Assembly: GCF_003945595.2 (NCBI RefSeq)
Contig: NW_024104414.1
Location: forward strand, 372,001-436,000
Length of the DNA stretch: 64,000 bases
Direction: 5' to 3'
Source of the DNA: Pipra filicauda
Taxonomy: Eukaryota; Chordata; Aves; Passeriformes; Pipridae
Shown here: positions 14,501-26,500 of the stretch, piece by piece
How the letters are laid out: every line of letters begins with the position of its first letter
How positions within the stretch are numbered: the stretch's first letter is position 1
Translations under genes and position numbers: made by a program
The notes under the pieces: model-generated
The model's database searches: none
Told to the model about the DNA's origin: nothing
What the model saw: only the letters and a program-made list of their open reading frames with translations

Positions 14501-17500
14501 ATGAAAGTGAGCCCTAATCTGAGTAGGAGGCTGGACTGGAATCACAGACTGGTTTGGGTTGGAAGGGACCTTAAAGCCCATCTCATTCCAACACCCTGCC
14601 ATGGGCAGGGACACCTTTCACTAGACCAGGGTACTCAGAGCTCCATCCAGCCTGGCCTTGGATGTTCCCAGGGATGGGGCAGCCACCACCTGGAGACTGG
14701 AGATCCCAGAGCTGTCTCCCGGTGCAGGGTGTGGGACATCCCAGTGAGCAGCAGCGCTGAACCTTTCGGTGCATCTTCCCCAGCACGTGCTGTGGTACAA
14801 GGGATGTTTCAGTTCCCACTTCTTCCTGGTAAAAAAAGAAAACAGAACACCAGACAGTGGATTCCCCATCCCAAATTCCACGTGGCTGACACATGAGATT
14901 GTCAGGCTTGTGCAGGAGGACCAGAGTGAAGGAGCAGGTGACTGATTTGTCAAGGCTGAAAGCAAATTCCAGCTTGACCAAAGCAATAGGAAGTGGGGAG
15001 ATGATGCTAATTGCACTTAATTGTGACTTAATTGCTTTGAGCCTTAAGACTGCAGAGTTTTTCATTCTGTTCTTTCCCTCATTTTAAATTTGGCATTTTG
15101 CACATGTGTACATTCTCGGGATAATGGTTTATTTCCTGCCATCAGCAGATGTTTCATGCCAGAAATCTCTGTTGGTTGGTTTTTTGTTTTTTTCTTTTTA
15201 AAGAGAGGACAATTAAAGGTATCTCAGTCAAGAGGTAACTTTTTACACAATACCTTTTAACCAAAATCAAGGTGAAATGGAGCCACACTTCATAACTTAA
15301 TTTGGCTTAAAAACTCTCCGAGAGGTTATTTAAGAGCACTTGAAATCTCAAGCATGGAAGGTGAAGCTCATGCTGATACTCATAGACACGGGATGTTTCT
15401 GATGGAGTCATGTCACTGTGTGACCGGAACCGAGTGACCCAGCGTCCCTAGGTCAGAGGATTATTTAATTGCCAGTTATGAACTTGCAGATGATGCAAAG
15501 AAATTGGAGAAAAATTGCTACAATTTTTATACATGAGTACCTAAAGCTAGAGTATTTGGATGCTGTAACCTGCCTGAGGCCCTGTGGCTCCTGGATATCT
15601 GTAGCACTTGTAGGATTAGGGGGACAATGTAGTTTTTCCTCGCTGCCTGTAGAATGAAATACCAAAAACCACAAAATAAACCCAAAAAACCCCCATTGGA
15701 ATTCTTTCCTGGGGGTAAATGGCTCCATCCTAACTCTGAGCTGCACTGAACCTGGATTTAGAACCTGCTGCTCATAGTCTCAGCTAAAAACACCTGAAAT
15801 ATGAACCACAAATTGTTGTTCATTGGGGTTTTTCTGTATTTTCTAGAAATATCCATAAGAACCTCTCCAAACCTGGACCTTAAAAAAAAGTGTGTTGATT
15901 TTCTCAGCCAACAACACGTATGATTTCTTCCATCCTTAACAAGCCATCCTTGGATCAAACAAGGATGAGGTTTTTGCTCAAGATTTTAAAGGAAAACAAA
16001 CAGAAGAAACAGAAGTTAAAGTAGAAATGAAAATTAAATGTTCCCCTGCAGTGCCTGTAACAAACACAGCAGCATATGGCTGCAGAGAGATTTTATTGGA
16101 GCCTGATCGTGGCATAAACAGAAATAAAACTGGAGAATACCTTATTGTCACACAAAATTCAGAAAATAAACAGAATAAGGGATACAAATGGAGAGAATCT
16201 TTAGTATTCTCATTTTAAGTGCTTGAATTTGTTGTTACTATGCAGGAAAAGCAAAAATCATGTTTGGAAAATTATTTCTCTTCTGACAGATTTCTGTTTC
16301 AAGCTCTTTTGTGCCTTTCACAATAGATTTCTAATTCAACAGTGGGAATTCATATTGTGAAACTCTGTAATGTTTAAAGGAATATAAAAAGACATTTGCA
16401 GGAAGAGAAAGCTGGAAGATGAAGGAAATCTTCTAGAAATATCGGGGATTAGAATAAAAATGCCCAGGGTTAATTTAAATCAGAGAGTTTTACTTATACA
16501 TGAATTTTTCCATAGTAGTGCAACTTTTATATGTTTTTTCAGCCTTAAGGTTTAGGCAATAAAATGCTGGTACACATTAAGTATCTGCCATAGGATAAAT
16601 AAAATAAATGGTTTAAAAATTTCAAAGAACCTTAATAATTAATCTTTTAAATACAGGGGATGGGCCAAAATTAGCACAGATTTGGGCTACTTAAAACTGA
16701 GTTCCTGCTGATCTTTTATGCCAAAACCACTGGGCTCCACTTTTGTTAGAGAAAGCTGAGAGGGTGGAGGTGGCTCAGGACTACAGGAAGACTTTTGGGG
16801 CTTCCAGGGATGTCTCTTCTGCAGAAGAGAGCACAAAGGATCATTAGGGATCATTAGCAAAGACCATCTCTTAGAACTTTGGGGTTTGGAGGTCAGAATG
16901 ATCTTTGTGGAAGATCAAAGAGTGTCTCAGGTGATGAGGAAAGGTGGGAGGGTGACAAGTAGCTCTGTAAAAAGCAGGACAAAGGTGAAAATGGCCAAAG
17001 GTTTTTCTTCTTCCAGCTGTGGCAGCCCCTGCTCTGCTCCAAAGGCCACCAGAACTGGTGGATCCAGTCACTGGAACTTGTGGTTGGTTTGAATCAAACC
17101 CAACTAATGAATCACAGAATTCCAGAATGGTTTGGGTTGGAAGGGACCTTAAAAATCACCTTGTTCCACCCCCTGCTGTGGGCAGGGACACCTTCCACTA
17201 GCCCAGGTTGCTCCAAGCTCTGTCCAGCCTGGCCTTGGACACTTGCAGGGGTGGGGCAGCCACAGCTTCTTTGGACAACCTGTGCCAGGGCCTCCCCACC
17301 CTCACAGGGAAGAATTTCTTTCCAATCTCCTATCTAACCCTGCCCTCTGGCAGTGGGAAGCCATTTCCTCTTGTCTTGTTCCTCCAGGCTGTTGTCAAAA
17401 GTTCCTCTCCAGCTCTCCTGGAGCCCCTTCAGACACTGGAAGGCACTTTGAGGTATCACTCAGCCTTCTCCAGGCTGAATGAAATAGTTTTTACTGCACA

Positions 17501-20500
17501 GCTTTGGATTCAGCTCATTCTGTGCAGCAGCAGTTTAAATTTGGATCTGTGAATGAGCCCCACAGCACACTCAGTCAAGGTGCCAAAAAGCCTTTGTGTG
17601 AGAGTAAAGTGGGATATGAAACACAGAAACTGAAAATAACTCACCGGAGTGAGGTGTCAGAGATGTCATCACACAGCTCAGGTTGTATTTTCACAGAGTT
17701 ATTGATAGAAAACTCCAGTCTCGTGGTGAATTGGGACCCTGAAGTTTCATCAAGAGAAAAATGGGAGAAAAGAGATGAAAACTGGAGTAGGAGTGGAGAG
17801 GACTTGAGCGTGGGCCAACGTGTAATCCATGTGCCTGGTCAAATCCTACTGATTTCTAGATTAAGTCTGTGCTTAATTCCAAGATCTACTGGAACCATTA
17901 GTTGTAAAGAGATGGTGTGGCTGATATTTTGGCATCCACAACCTGAGTGTGTTTTGCCACTGATCTGGTGGGAATGCAGCTGGTTCTGGGGGAGCTGTGC
18001 CTCCCACACAGGCAGGGATGGAGGTCTGGGCAGAGAGGGAAGCCTGGAAAATGTTAATCCCAAACATCCCTTGGGACAGTGAAAGGACTCTTACCAACAC
18101 TGTAGATATTAGTCCATTTGTACATCTAGTTTCTTCCCAAATTCCCTTAATATAACACTTATTTCATTGATGCTGAAGTCATTTAATCAATTAAAGAAGA
18201 TTGGAGGCTTTGTCTTTTTGCATTTTCATTCCTGTGCTGACACAGTGAGCAGGACCTGCCCTTTCAGACTGTCTAGGCATAAATAATTTATATTAAATGC
18301 AAATTTTAATCAACAGAAAGGTCAGTAAGTTCAGATAGTAAATTCTGCAAACTAGATGGATCCCCTCAGATTTTTAAGGTTGCTTTGGCAACCGTTTATT
18401 TTATTTTTAAGGGAGCAGTTGCAGACATGCCAAGCTTCAAATTAATAAAGACTTTGCAGCAGATTTGATTACTCTAAAATTTATTCCTCTTAGGCAGTAT
18501 CTTAAAATCTTTTTTCTTGGAAAACACGAGTTCTTACAGCTTTATTTTGGCTCTGCAGGAATTCAGCTGAACCCCAGGTGGACACTGAGTTGGCAGGAGG
18601 GGTGTATTTAATGCAAGAAGTGACAGCACTTTTGTTTGGGTTGTTACCTTTGGGCTGGGGGTTTTGCAACCATAAAAAAAATGATCAATTATAACTTATA
18701 AATTATAAGTTATGTAAATTAATTTGTATAAAATTAATTTGTATAAATTAACAACTCAACATTAAGTTCTCCTGAACTCCTGAAGTCTGACGGGCTTTCT
18801 GGATGTTTGATAGTAGGCTCTACTTGACGCAGCCCGTTTCAGCCCTCTTTAGACTTCCATATTATCTGTTTTTCCATACATAAAGCTCCAGTGGTTGTTG
18901 GATAACTATGAGACAGCAGAAGGTGTCAGCCTTCCCAGGAGCTCCCTGTACAACCATTACCTGAGGCACTGCCAGGAGCACAAACTGGATCCAGTGAACG
19001 CTGCTTCCTTTGGGAAACTCATCCGCTCTGTGTTCATGGGACTGAGGACCCGGCGCCTGGGAACCAGGTTGGTAGGAATCTACATCGAAATAAGAAAAAA
19101 AGCCTTCCTGCAACTTCTCTCAGGTGTTCTAAAAACCTACTGAGCATCATTTAGCAGGCACAGGTCATTTTGAGATCTACAGATACAACCGGCCATGATC
19201 GTGTGGGATAATAACCTTTATTTGAACTGAGGCTTCTTCTCATCCCTTTAGTATCTCATTTTCTGAGAGAACAGCTGGAGCTGTGCCAGGGGAATTGGGA
19301 TGGATCTCAGGAAAAGGTTCTTCCCCAGAGGGTGCTGGGGCACTGCCCAGGCTCCCCAGGGCAGTGGGCACGGCCCCAAGGCTGCCAGAGCTCCAGGAGC
19401 GTTTGGACAACGCTCTGAGGGACAGGGTGGGATTGTTGGGAGTGTCTGTGCAGGGCCAGGAGTTGATCTTGGTGGGTCCCTTCCAGCTCAGCATATTCTG
19501 TGATTCCATATTGTCTGAAAAGAGGAGGTAATTCACCCTCACAGTTGTTGCTGCCACCCAAATTCTGGTTCAGTGAAGCCGTTTCTCCCTTTGAGTCCAG
19601 TAAAGATCCTTCGTAACAGAATCTTTGATACAGACAAGCTGTCGAAGTTGTAAATGGTTTATTTCTGAAATCCCCAAAGCATCAGGCTGAATCTTGTGAG
19701 AGGATTTTTTTTCTTTTAAAACATCAAAGATCCGTGGGATGTTACAACAAAAGCATAGCATGAGAAATACACACACAGATGTGTCCTTCAAGGGAGCATC
19801 CAGAGCTTCTGCACAGCTGAGTGTGCATTTTATCGCAGCTTAGAATATAAAAAAATAGGTAATATACTAGAGAAAAAGTGGTTTCTCTGATTGTGTAAGA
19901 TTTTATAATAAAAATTCAAGCTTAGATATTTGGGCTTCTAAAGGAGAACAAAACCAGATATGTCCAGGGCATTGCACAGCTGGAATGTGGAGGCAACAGT
20001 TGTAGGAAGAGCAGTTTGGATTTCTGTAGATTGGGTCAAGTGCAAGAGCTATGAAATAATTTCCTTAGATGAGAGAAATTCTTTCATTCCATCAAGGATT
20101 AAAGAAAAAAACCAGCAAGCAAAAAACCCACTTAAAATTGCAAATGAGCAGGTTGGGAAGGAGATAGTGAACCTAAATAAGTATGGAAAGAACTGTCCAC
20201 CACTATTTTCTAATTTATTATAATTTTAGATTATAAAGGCATCTTTTATTTAATTTGCAGGCACTTAAAATCACTCAAGACAGGGCTGAACACGTAGTGT
20301 CTAAAACCCTTTTTTGCACTGACTGAACAATTGAACTGGCCCTTGAAAAGGGAAAATTCACCCAACAAAAGAAGTTGGGACAAATAGTCCTCTCTTAAAT
20401 TTCTCTAATTTCACTGGGATTGAAAAATTCCAGTTTGGTGGAAAAACTTCAACTGACACGTCTCTCTAATGTGATGGAATCACATTCTGCTAAGGAGCAT

Positions 20501-23500
20501 CACAGCAGCAAAGAAGAAAGAATTTCAGCCCCCTGTGCTTGCAGAAACCTTCCGGTTTTTCCAAAACCTTCAAAAATGAGCAGCTCCAAGAACAAAACCA
20601 CATCAAAACCTGTTGCTGCGAAAGTTGTGGCACCACAGAGACATTTTTCTTATCATAGTTTTCTGTCCAGTCAGGCTTGTTTTATCCAAGCTTAGATAAA
20701 GATGGAGGTTTGTTTTTATGGAAAAAACAAATCCTTAAACCCTAATCAAATAGCAAAGTGTCCCCTGTGGGCTCTCTGTCATTCTGTTTAATAACACTTT
20801 GTATTGTAACTTTTGCCTGCTCTTCCCCAGTTGCCATGGAGCAAACCTGGCTGGGTTTAAACGTGGACGTCCCTGAGTTTGGCCACACATGGGCTTAAAT
20901 TTTCTAAGGGGTGATGGCATTTATTAGTTCATGACTTCAGCCACTGAAATTGCTGCCTGAAGCTGGGAATATTGTCAAAACAACCTAAATTGCAGGGCCA
21001 CTTACAATGTCAATGTTGATACTTCCAGGGGGAACTCCAAATATCACTATTATGGGATCCGCCTGAAGCCAGAGTCTCCGCTGAACCGTCTGCAGGAGGA
21101 CGCCCAGTACATGGCCATGAGGCAGCAGCCCATCCACCAGAAGCAAAGGTAAGTGCTCCCAGGGCCTTCCCAAAGAGCTCAGTAGTCCAAATCCTGGGAA
21201 TTGGCTTTGCTTGGGGCAAAGGGGGAGAGTGATGAGCTTGAGTTCAAACCCAAATGTTACTTGGAGCAGTGGGAGGGTCCAAAACCAATTCCAGTAGATG
21301 CCCCATTCCTGGAAATATTCAAGGTGAGGTTGGATGGGGCTTTGAGCAACCTGGTCTAGTTGAAGATTTTCCGGCTCACTAAATGGCCTTTAAAGGACTA
21401 CATGGCCTTTAAAGGCCTGTTCCAACCCAAACTATTCTGTAATTCCATGGAATGGCATTTATCTCCCTAATCTGTTTGCCAGCACTGTAAGTGCCACCTT
21501 TCCCAGCATGCCTGTAGCCAGACTGGTTCAGGATCTCAGCTATGGAGTTCTTGTGCCAAATCAGTGTAAAGGACTTGGGGGTTGTGCTGTGTTTGGGTGC
21601 ATTTTGGTTTTTGTGCAGAAGTGCAAGTTAAATAGTGCCATGGTTAGTCTTGTGTCTGAGCAATTTTAAAGATAAAATACAACATGCATAGGAATTTGGA
21701 ATTGCCTTCTGGAAGCATGGACACCTCTGGTGGTTGCTGGAGTGAAAAAGGAGCAGAATTTATTTCTTCAGCTCCCAAACAGAAAGTAAATGCAAAAAAA
21801 TGCAGAAAGTCAACTCCTAAGACAGAGTCTGCTCTGGAACCCACTCCATTCTGCTTCTCTTTTTTGTTTTTTGGTGTCACCTTGGGCAAACCTCTTAACC
21901 CCTGCAATTCTGTCTTGGGGAGGCTTTTCAAAAGTTGCTGCTCATTTTCCCCCTCCTCTTGAGTCAGAGATAGAGATGCTCAGCCCTTGACACATGTTGT
22001 CCTTGAGTGTCACCTGATGAACACACAGATCTGTACAAATGTGTTGTAAATAACATGTACGTGTTTGCTGGTGCCTGTGTGAATCCTAAACCATGCTCTG
22101 AATTTAGGTACAGAGCAGCCCAGAAGATGGATGGGATGGCAGAGAGTGGGTCCAACAGCAACCCCCACACCACACCGGAGCAGTCAGTGGCTGCTCAGAG
22201 TCAACACCATCAGCAGTTCATAGGTGAGGACACTCTTTTAATGATTAATTATTCACGTCTAGGATTTTTTTCTTGTCCAGGAAAACCCAATTGTATCCTA
22301 ATAAATCTACAGTATTATATATTTCATATATAGTATGTATTCTAATAAGCTTTTGTAATGTCACGCTTGCAAAGTTTATTTGCTGACTCCTGTCCCCCCA
22401 GAAGGGTTTTTTCCTTCAGCCAACAGGTCTTTTGGTTCCCTCTTAGTGTGTTTTTAATCCATCTGGTTTTATCCAAATTGCATGGAAGAGTGGAGGTTCT
22501 GCCAAGCCTTACCAGAGGGAGAAAAGCAATTCTCTCCCTTGCAGAGGCTACAGTGCATATCCAACTGGAGATGATCCATGCAGACCTTCTCCTTGTGGGA
22601 CAGACTCTCTGGCCCTGCTGGTCCTGGATCTACATGTCTCCATCGCCTCCAGCTGAGACAGCAAATCCCAGCCAGCTCTGTGAGCTCCTGACACCTCTGC
22701 TGCCCAATTATATTTCCCATTGTACTCTGAAAATACCAGAGAGATGGTTTTCAGGCTTCAGAGAAAAATCTAATGCAAGTGTGGCAGATGAGAACAATGT
22801 TCTCTTGTTTCTTTTATTACACACAGAAAGAAAGCATTTTCCTTTCCACACCGAATAAATGGGCTGCAATTGTTTGCTTTTTTCCCAGTATAACAGCGTA
22901 AATCAGGGAAAAAATCGATTATCAGTCTCATTTTTTCTGTTTCATCCCAACTGGATCATGAAAAAGCCACCAGTGACAGCAGCACCTGTATTCCAAGTGT
23001 GCCTAACCCTCAGCATTTTCCCAATGTTTTTTTTCCCTAGATGTGACCCATGTCTTTCCTGAGTTCCCAGCCCCTGATCTAGGGAATGTCCTCTTACAAG
23101 AAGTTTTCACCTTGAACGACGTGAAAACTCTGCAGATTCTTTACAGGCGACACTGTGAGGTGATTAGTTGGGATATTATTTGGTGATTATCTGATTTATT
23201 AATCAATGTGGGACATAACTCATGTGCTCACTCATATTCCGCTCTTAGGAAAAGCTGGAATATATAGGGAATGCTTGATTTGTGAGGAATTACAATTCAG
23301 ATATTGTGCTTTATGTTATTTTTTTCACCGTGTGACCTGTTTTATGTTACATTGATTATCAAAACAATGCCATTTCCATTATTTTTCTTGTAAATTATTT
23401 ACTGTAAATGGCAGCACATGAAGTGTGCGCCAACACTGTGTTGACACGGGGCTGACAGAGCTGCTAACGAGCTGTGTTCTTTGTTGTCAGGCGACTTTGG

Positions 23501-26500
23501 ATGTTGTAATGAACCTCCAGTTTCATTACATCGAGAAGCTCTGGCAATCCTTCTGGAGTCCGAAGGCACCACCTAGTGATGGTCCCACTGCTCTGCCTTC
23601 CAGGTACTCCCTGGCCTTCCACTGGTTCTCAGTGATCCATTTCTTGGTGATTTTTTTTCTTTTAAAGATGAATGAAGTGTTTTTCAGCTCCCTTAGGCTT
23701 TTTGAGTGCTTTGGAGAACTTGAAACTTTGGGCAATGCTCTCGGGCACAGTGTGGGATTGTTGGGGTGTCCTGTGCAGGAGCTGGACTCGATGATACTGA
23801 TGGTCCCTTCCAACTCAGCATATTCTGTGATTCTATAGAAGTGTTTAATATAATGGAAACACAGAGTTCAGACCTCTGAGGAAAGTGTCTGCTCTGATTA
23901 TAGAATTATGGAATCATTAAGGTTGGAAAAGCCCTCTAAAATCATCAAATCCAACCATCAACCCAGCACTGCCATAGTCACCACTAACCATGTCCCCAAG
24001 TGCCACATCCATATGCCTTTTGATGATGACTCCACCACTGCCCTGGGCAGCCTGTTCCAAAGCCTAAGCACCCTTTCAGTGAAGAAATTTTCCCAATATC
24101 CAATCTAAACCTCCCCTGGGGCAACTTGAGGCCATTTCTGTCACAAGTCTGTACAAGTCTGTACTCTTCATTTTTACTGAGGATATAAGGATTTCCCATA
24201 TGGATGTTTTCTATTCAGAAGAAAAATGGTAAAACTTCGAGTAATAAGCAAAAAACCCACAAAAATCCGTAGAATATGTTCTCATCCAACCACCAAGTCT
24301 TCTTCCTTCTGAAAATATTCAGCATTTGAAGGTGTTAAACACCTTGAAAATGTTTGTAATGTCTCTCAATATCAGTTAATCTGCGCCTACATTGGCTGCA
24401 AACTTTTTGTTCCCAGTGATACAGCTCAGCAGGTTTAGAGCAGAGGGGAAAGGTGGGAAGGTTTCGGAAATATCTGGGACTGTAAGAAGAACTAGCTGAG
24501 CCCTTTCTTGCTGAAATGCCTGTGCTGAAGCACAGTCCCCACGTCCACGTGGACAGGAGTGTGTGAAAGGCAATGAGGCAAAAGAGGGAAGAGGTGAAGG
24601 CAGGAGATGTGGATTTGCGGGAAGACTGCCCAGAGCTATGGCCCCATGGATGGGGAGCTGCTTGCAGAGACAAGACCTGTACAAACAATCAGACATTTCC
24701 TTTTGAAAGATACCTGAAGGCTTTTTTTGTGCTGCAAATTTGGGTTAGTAATAAAGAAGGGTGAATGCACTGAGTGCAAAGCTGCTACTCACCCAGTGTC
24801 CCTCCTCCTCCTGCAGTGAAGAAGAACCCGAAGGGACCCTCCCAAAAGACAAGCTGATCACTCTGTGCAAATATGAGCCCATCCTGAAGTGGATGAGGAG
24901 TTGTGACCACATCCTGTACCAGGCCCTGGTGGAGATCCTCATCCCTGACGTGCTCCGACCGGTGCCCAGTGAGTACCCACAGCCCCATCCCAGAGCATGA
25001 CTGGTGCTGGGGAACTGGGTCTGACAAACATGGAATCATAGAATGTTTGGGTTGGAAGGGACCTTAAAGCTCATCTCATTCCACCCCTGCCATGGGCAGG
25101 GACACCTTCCACTAGCCCAGGTTGCTCCAAGCCCCGTCCAACCTGGCCTTGGACACTTTCAGGGATGGGAGATGACTCACTTCCCACAAAGATTTCCCTT
25201 GTAAAAACTGATGTAGAGGTGTTTGTTTTGGCTAAAATGTTATGGCAACAGCAATATTCCTCCTGCAGCTTTGCTCTGTCGTGGTATTTTGTGGCCCTTG
25301 GGAATTCCCATTCCTTTTAAATTTGGTGTATTACACGTCACATCTCCTGATTTTGGCTGGGAGTCAGGTAAAACAGCATGTTACACACACATGGAAGCAC
25401 AGCCGATCCTCGGGAGTTGTTTCCTTGGAGATCACATCTTTTTTTATATGGAACCATCCTGGAAAATAGGGGTCAGCTTTTATTTGGGAGGTTAGTGATG
25501 GGATATTAAGGATTTTCTCTCTGATTTGGCTCCCCAGTGAGGTGCATTGTGTCAGTCTCCACAAAACCTCAGCTTAGGCCTAGACTGGGCCTAGTCCTGG
25601 AAAGTCGAACAGTACTGGAAAGCTGTGTCCCCCTCAGGGCTGTTGTCAGTCATATGCTGGGACACATAGGTGTCTTTGAAGAGCAGATTTCACCATTTGG
25701 AAAGTGCTCAGAAGGACCACAAATAAGAAAAGGATAAGAGAAAATAAAAATAATGAAAAATCATAGAAACCTTGAGGTTGGAAAAGACCTCTAAGATCAG
25801 TAAGTCCAATCATCAAAGAATAAGAACAAGAATAAGAATAAAAATAAGAACAAGAATAGGAATAAGAGTTTGAGTAATAACATTAAAGAACAAGAATAAT
25901 TTGAGTGTGTATCAGAACCCAGCTAATTTCCTTGATGCAAAATCAAGGTCTCAGCTAACCAGACAACAGGCTGTGCTTTCCCCAGCAGTCCTAAGCTACA
26001 AAGTGGTCCCCAAAAATGACACAGAACAGCCTTTCTAACTTTGCAGCCTTCTTTGCAGGCACACTGACACAGGCAATCAGGAATTTTGCCAAGAGTTTGG
26101 AAGGGTGGCTGATGAATGCCATGAGTGAATTCCCCCCGCAGGTCGTGCAGACCAAGGTGAGCACGGGCGCGAGATGGGCTCAGTGTACGTCTGCATGTTG
26201 CAGTTTTCCACAGGGATTGGAAATCCTTGCTGGAGTTGGGCCAGTTTGAGTCAGTTCTCAGGATTAGCACAGTGTAATGATTAATTCTGAACCAAAATCA
26301 GCAATGAGTGGGAGGGCAGGTCGGGCAATTCCTTTGTACCAGAAGCTGATGCTTCTCTGTCCATGGAGCCATTTCTGCATTTCTGCCATTTCTTCGAAAT
26401 TGCAGATGAAGCTTTGTGTGAGAAAATCATAGAATATCCTGAGTTGGAAGGGAACACCAAGGATCATCCAGTCCAACTCCTGCCCTGCCCAGGACACCCC

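Larger units (their letters stand above)
12526..18885 (+). other. Largest RFX2 introns, mostly without recognised features
   Basis: The intron between the exons ending 12,525 and starting 18,886 is 6.36 kb. It carries three CR1 pieces (14.2, 14.5 and 17.1 kb), short AT-rich stretches (14,118-14,140) and a 23-bp AT palindrome near 18,691-18,713. The preceding intron (8,235-12,450) has one CR1 at 9.9 kb and a pyrimidine tract at 12,401-12,450 before the acceptor. I see no further exon in either. Confidence 0.6.

Noticed and set aside
17504..18082. 192-codon frame in RFX2 intron
   Set aside because: Starts near a CR1 end and resembles no protein; most likely chance.
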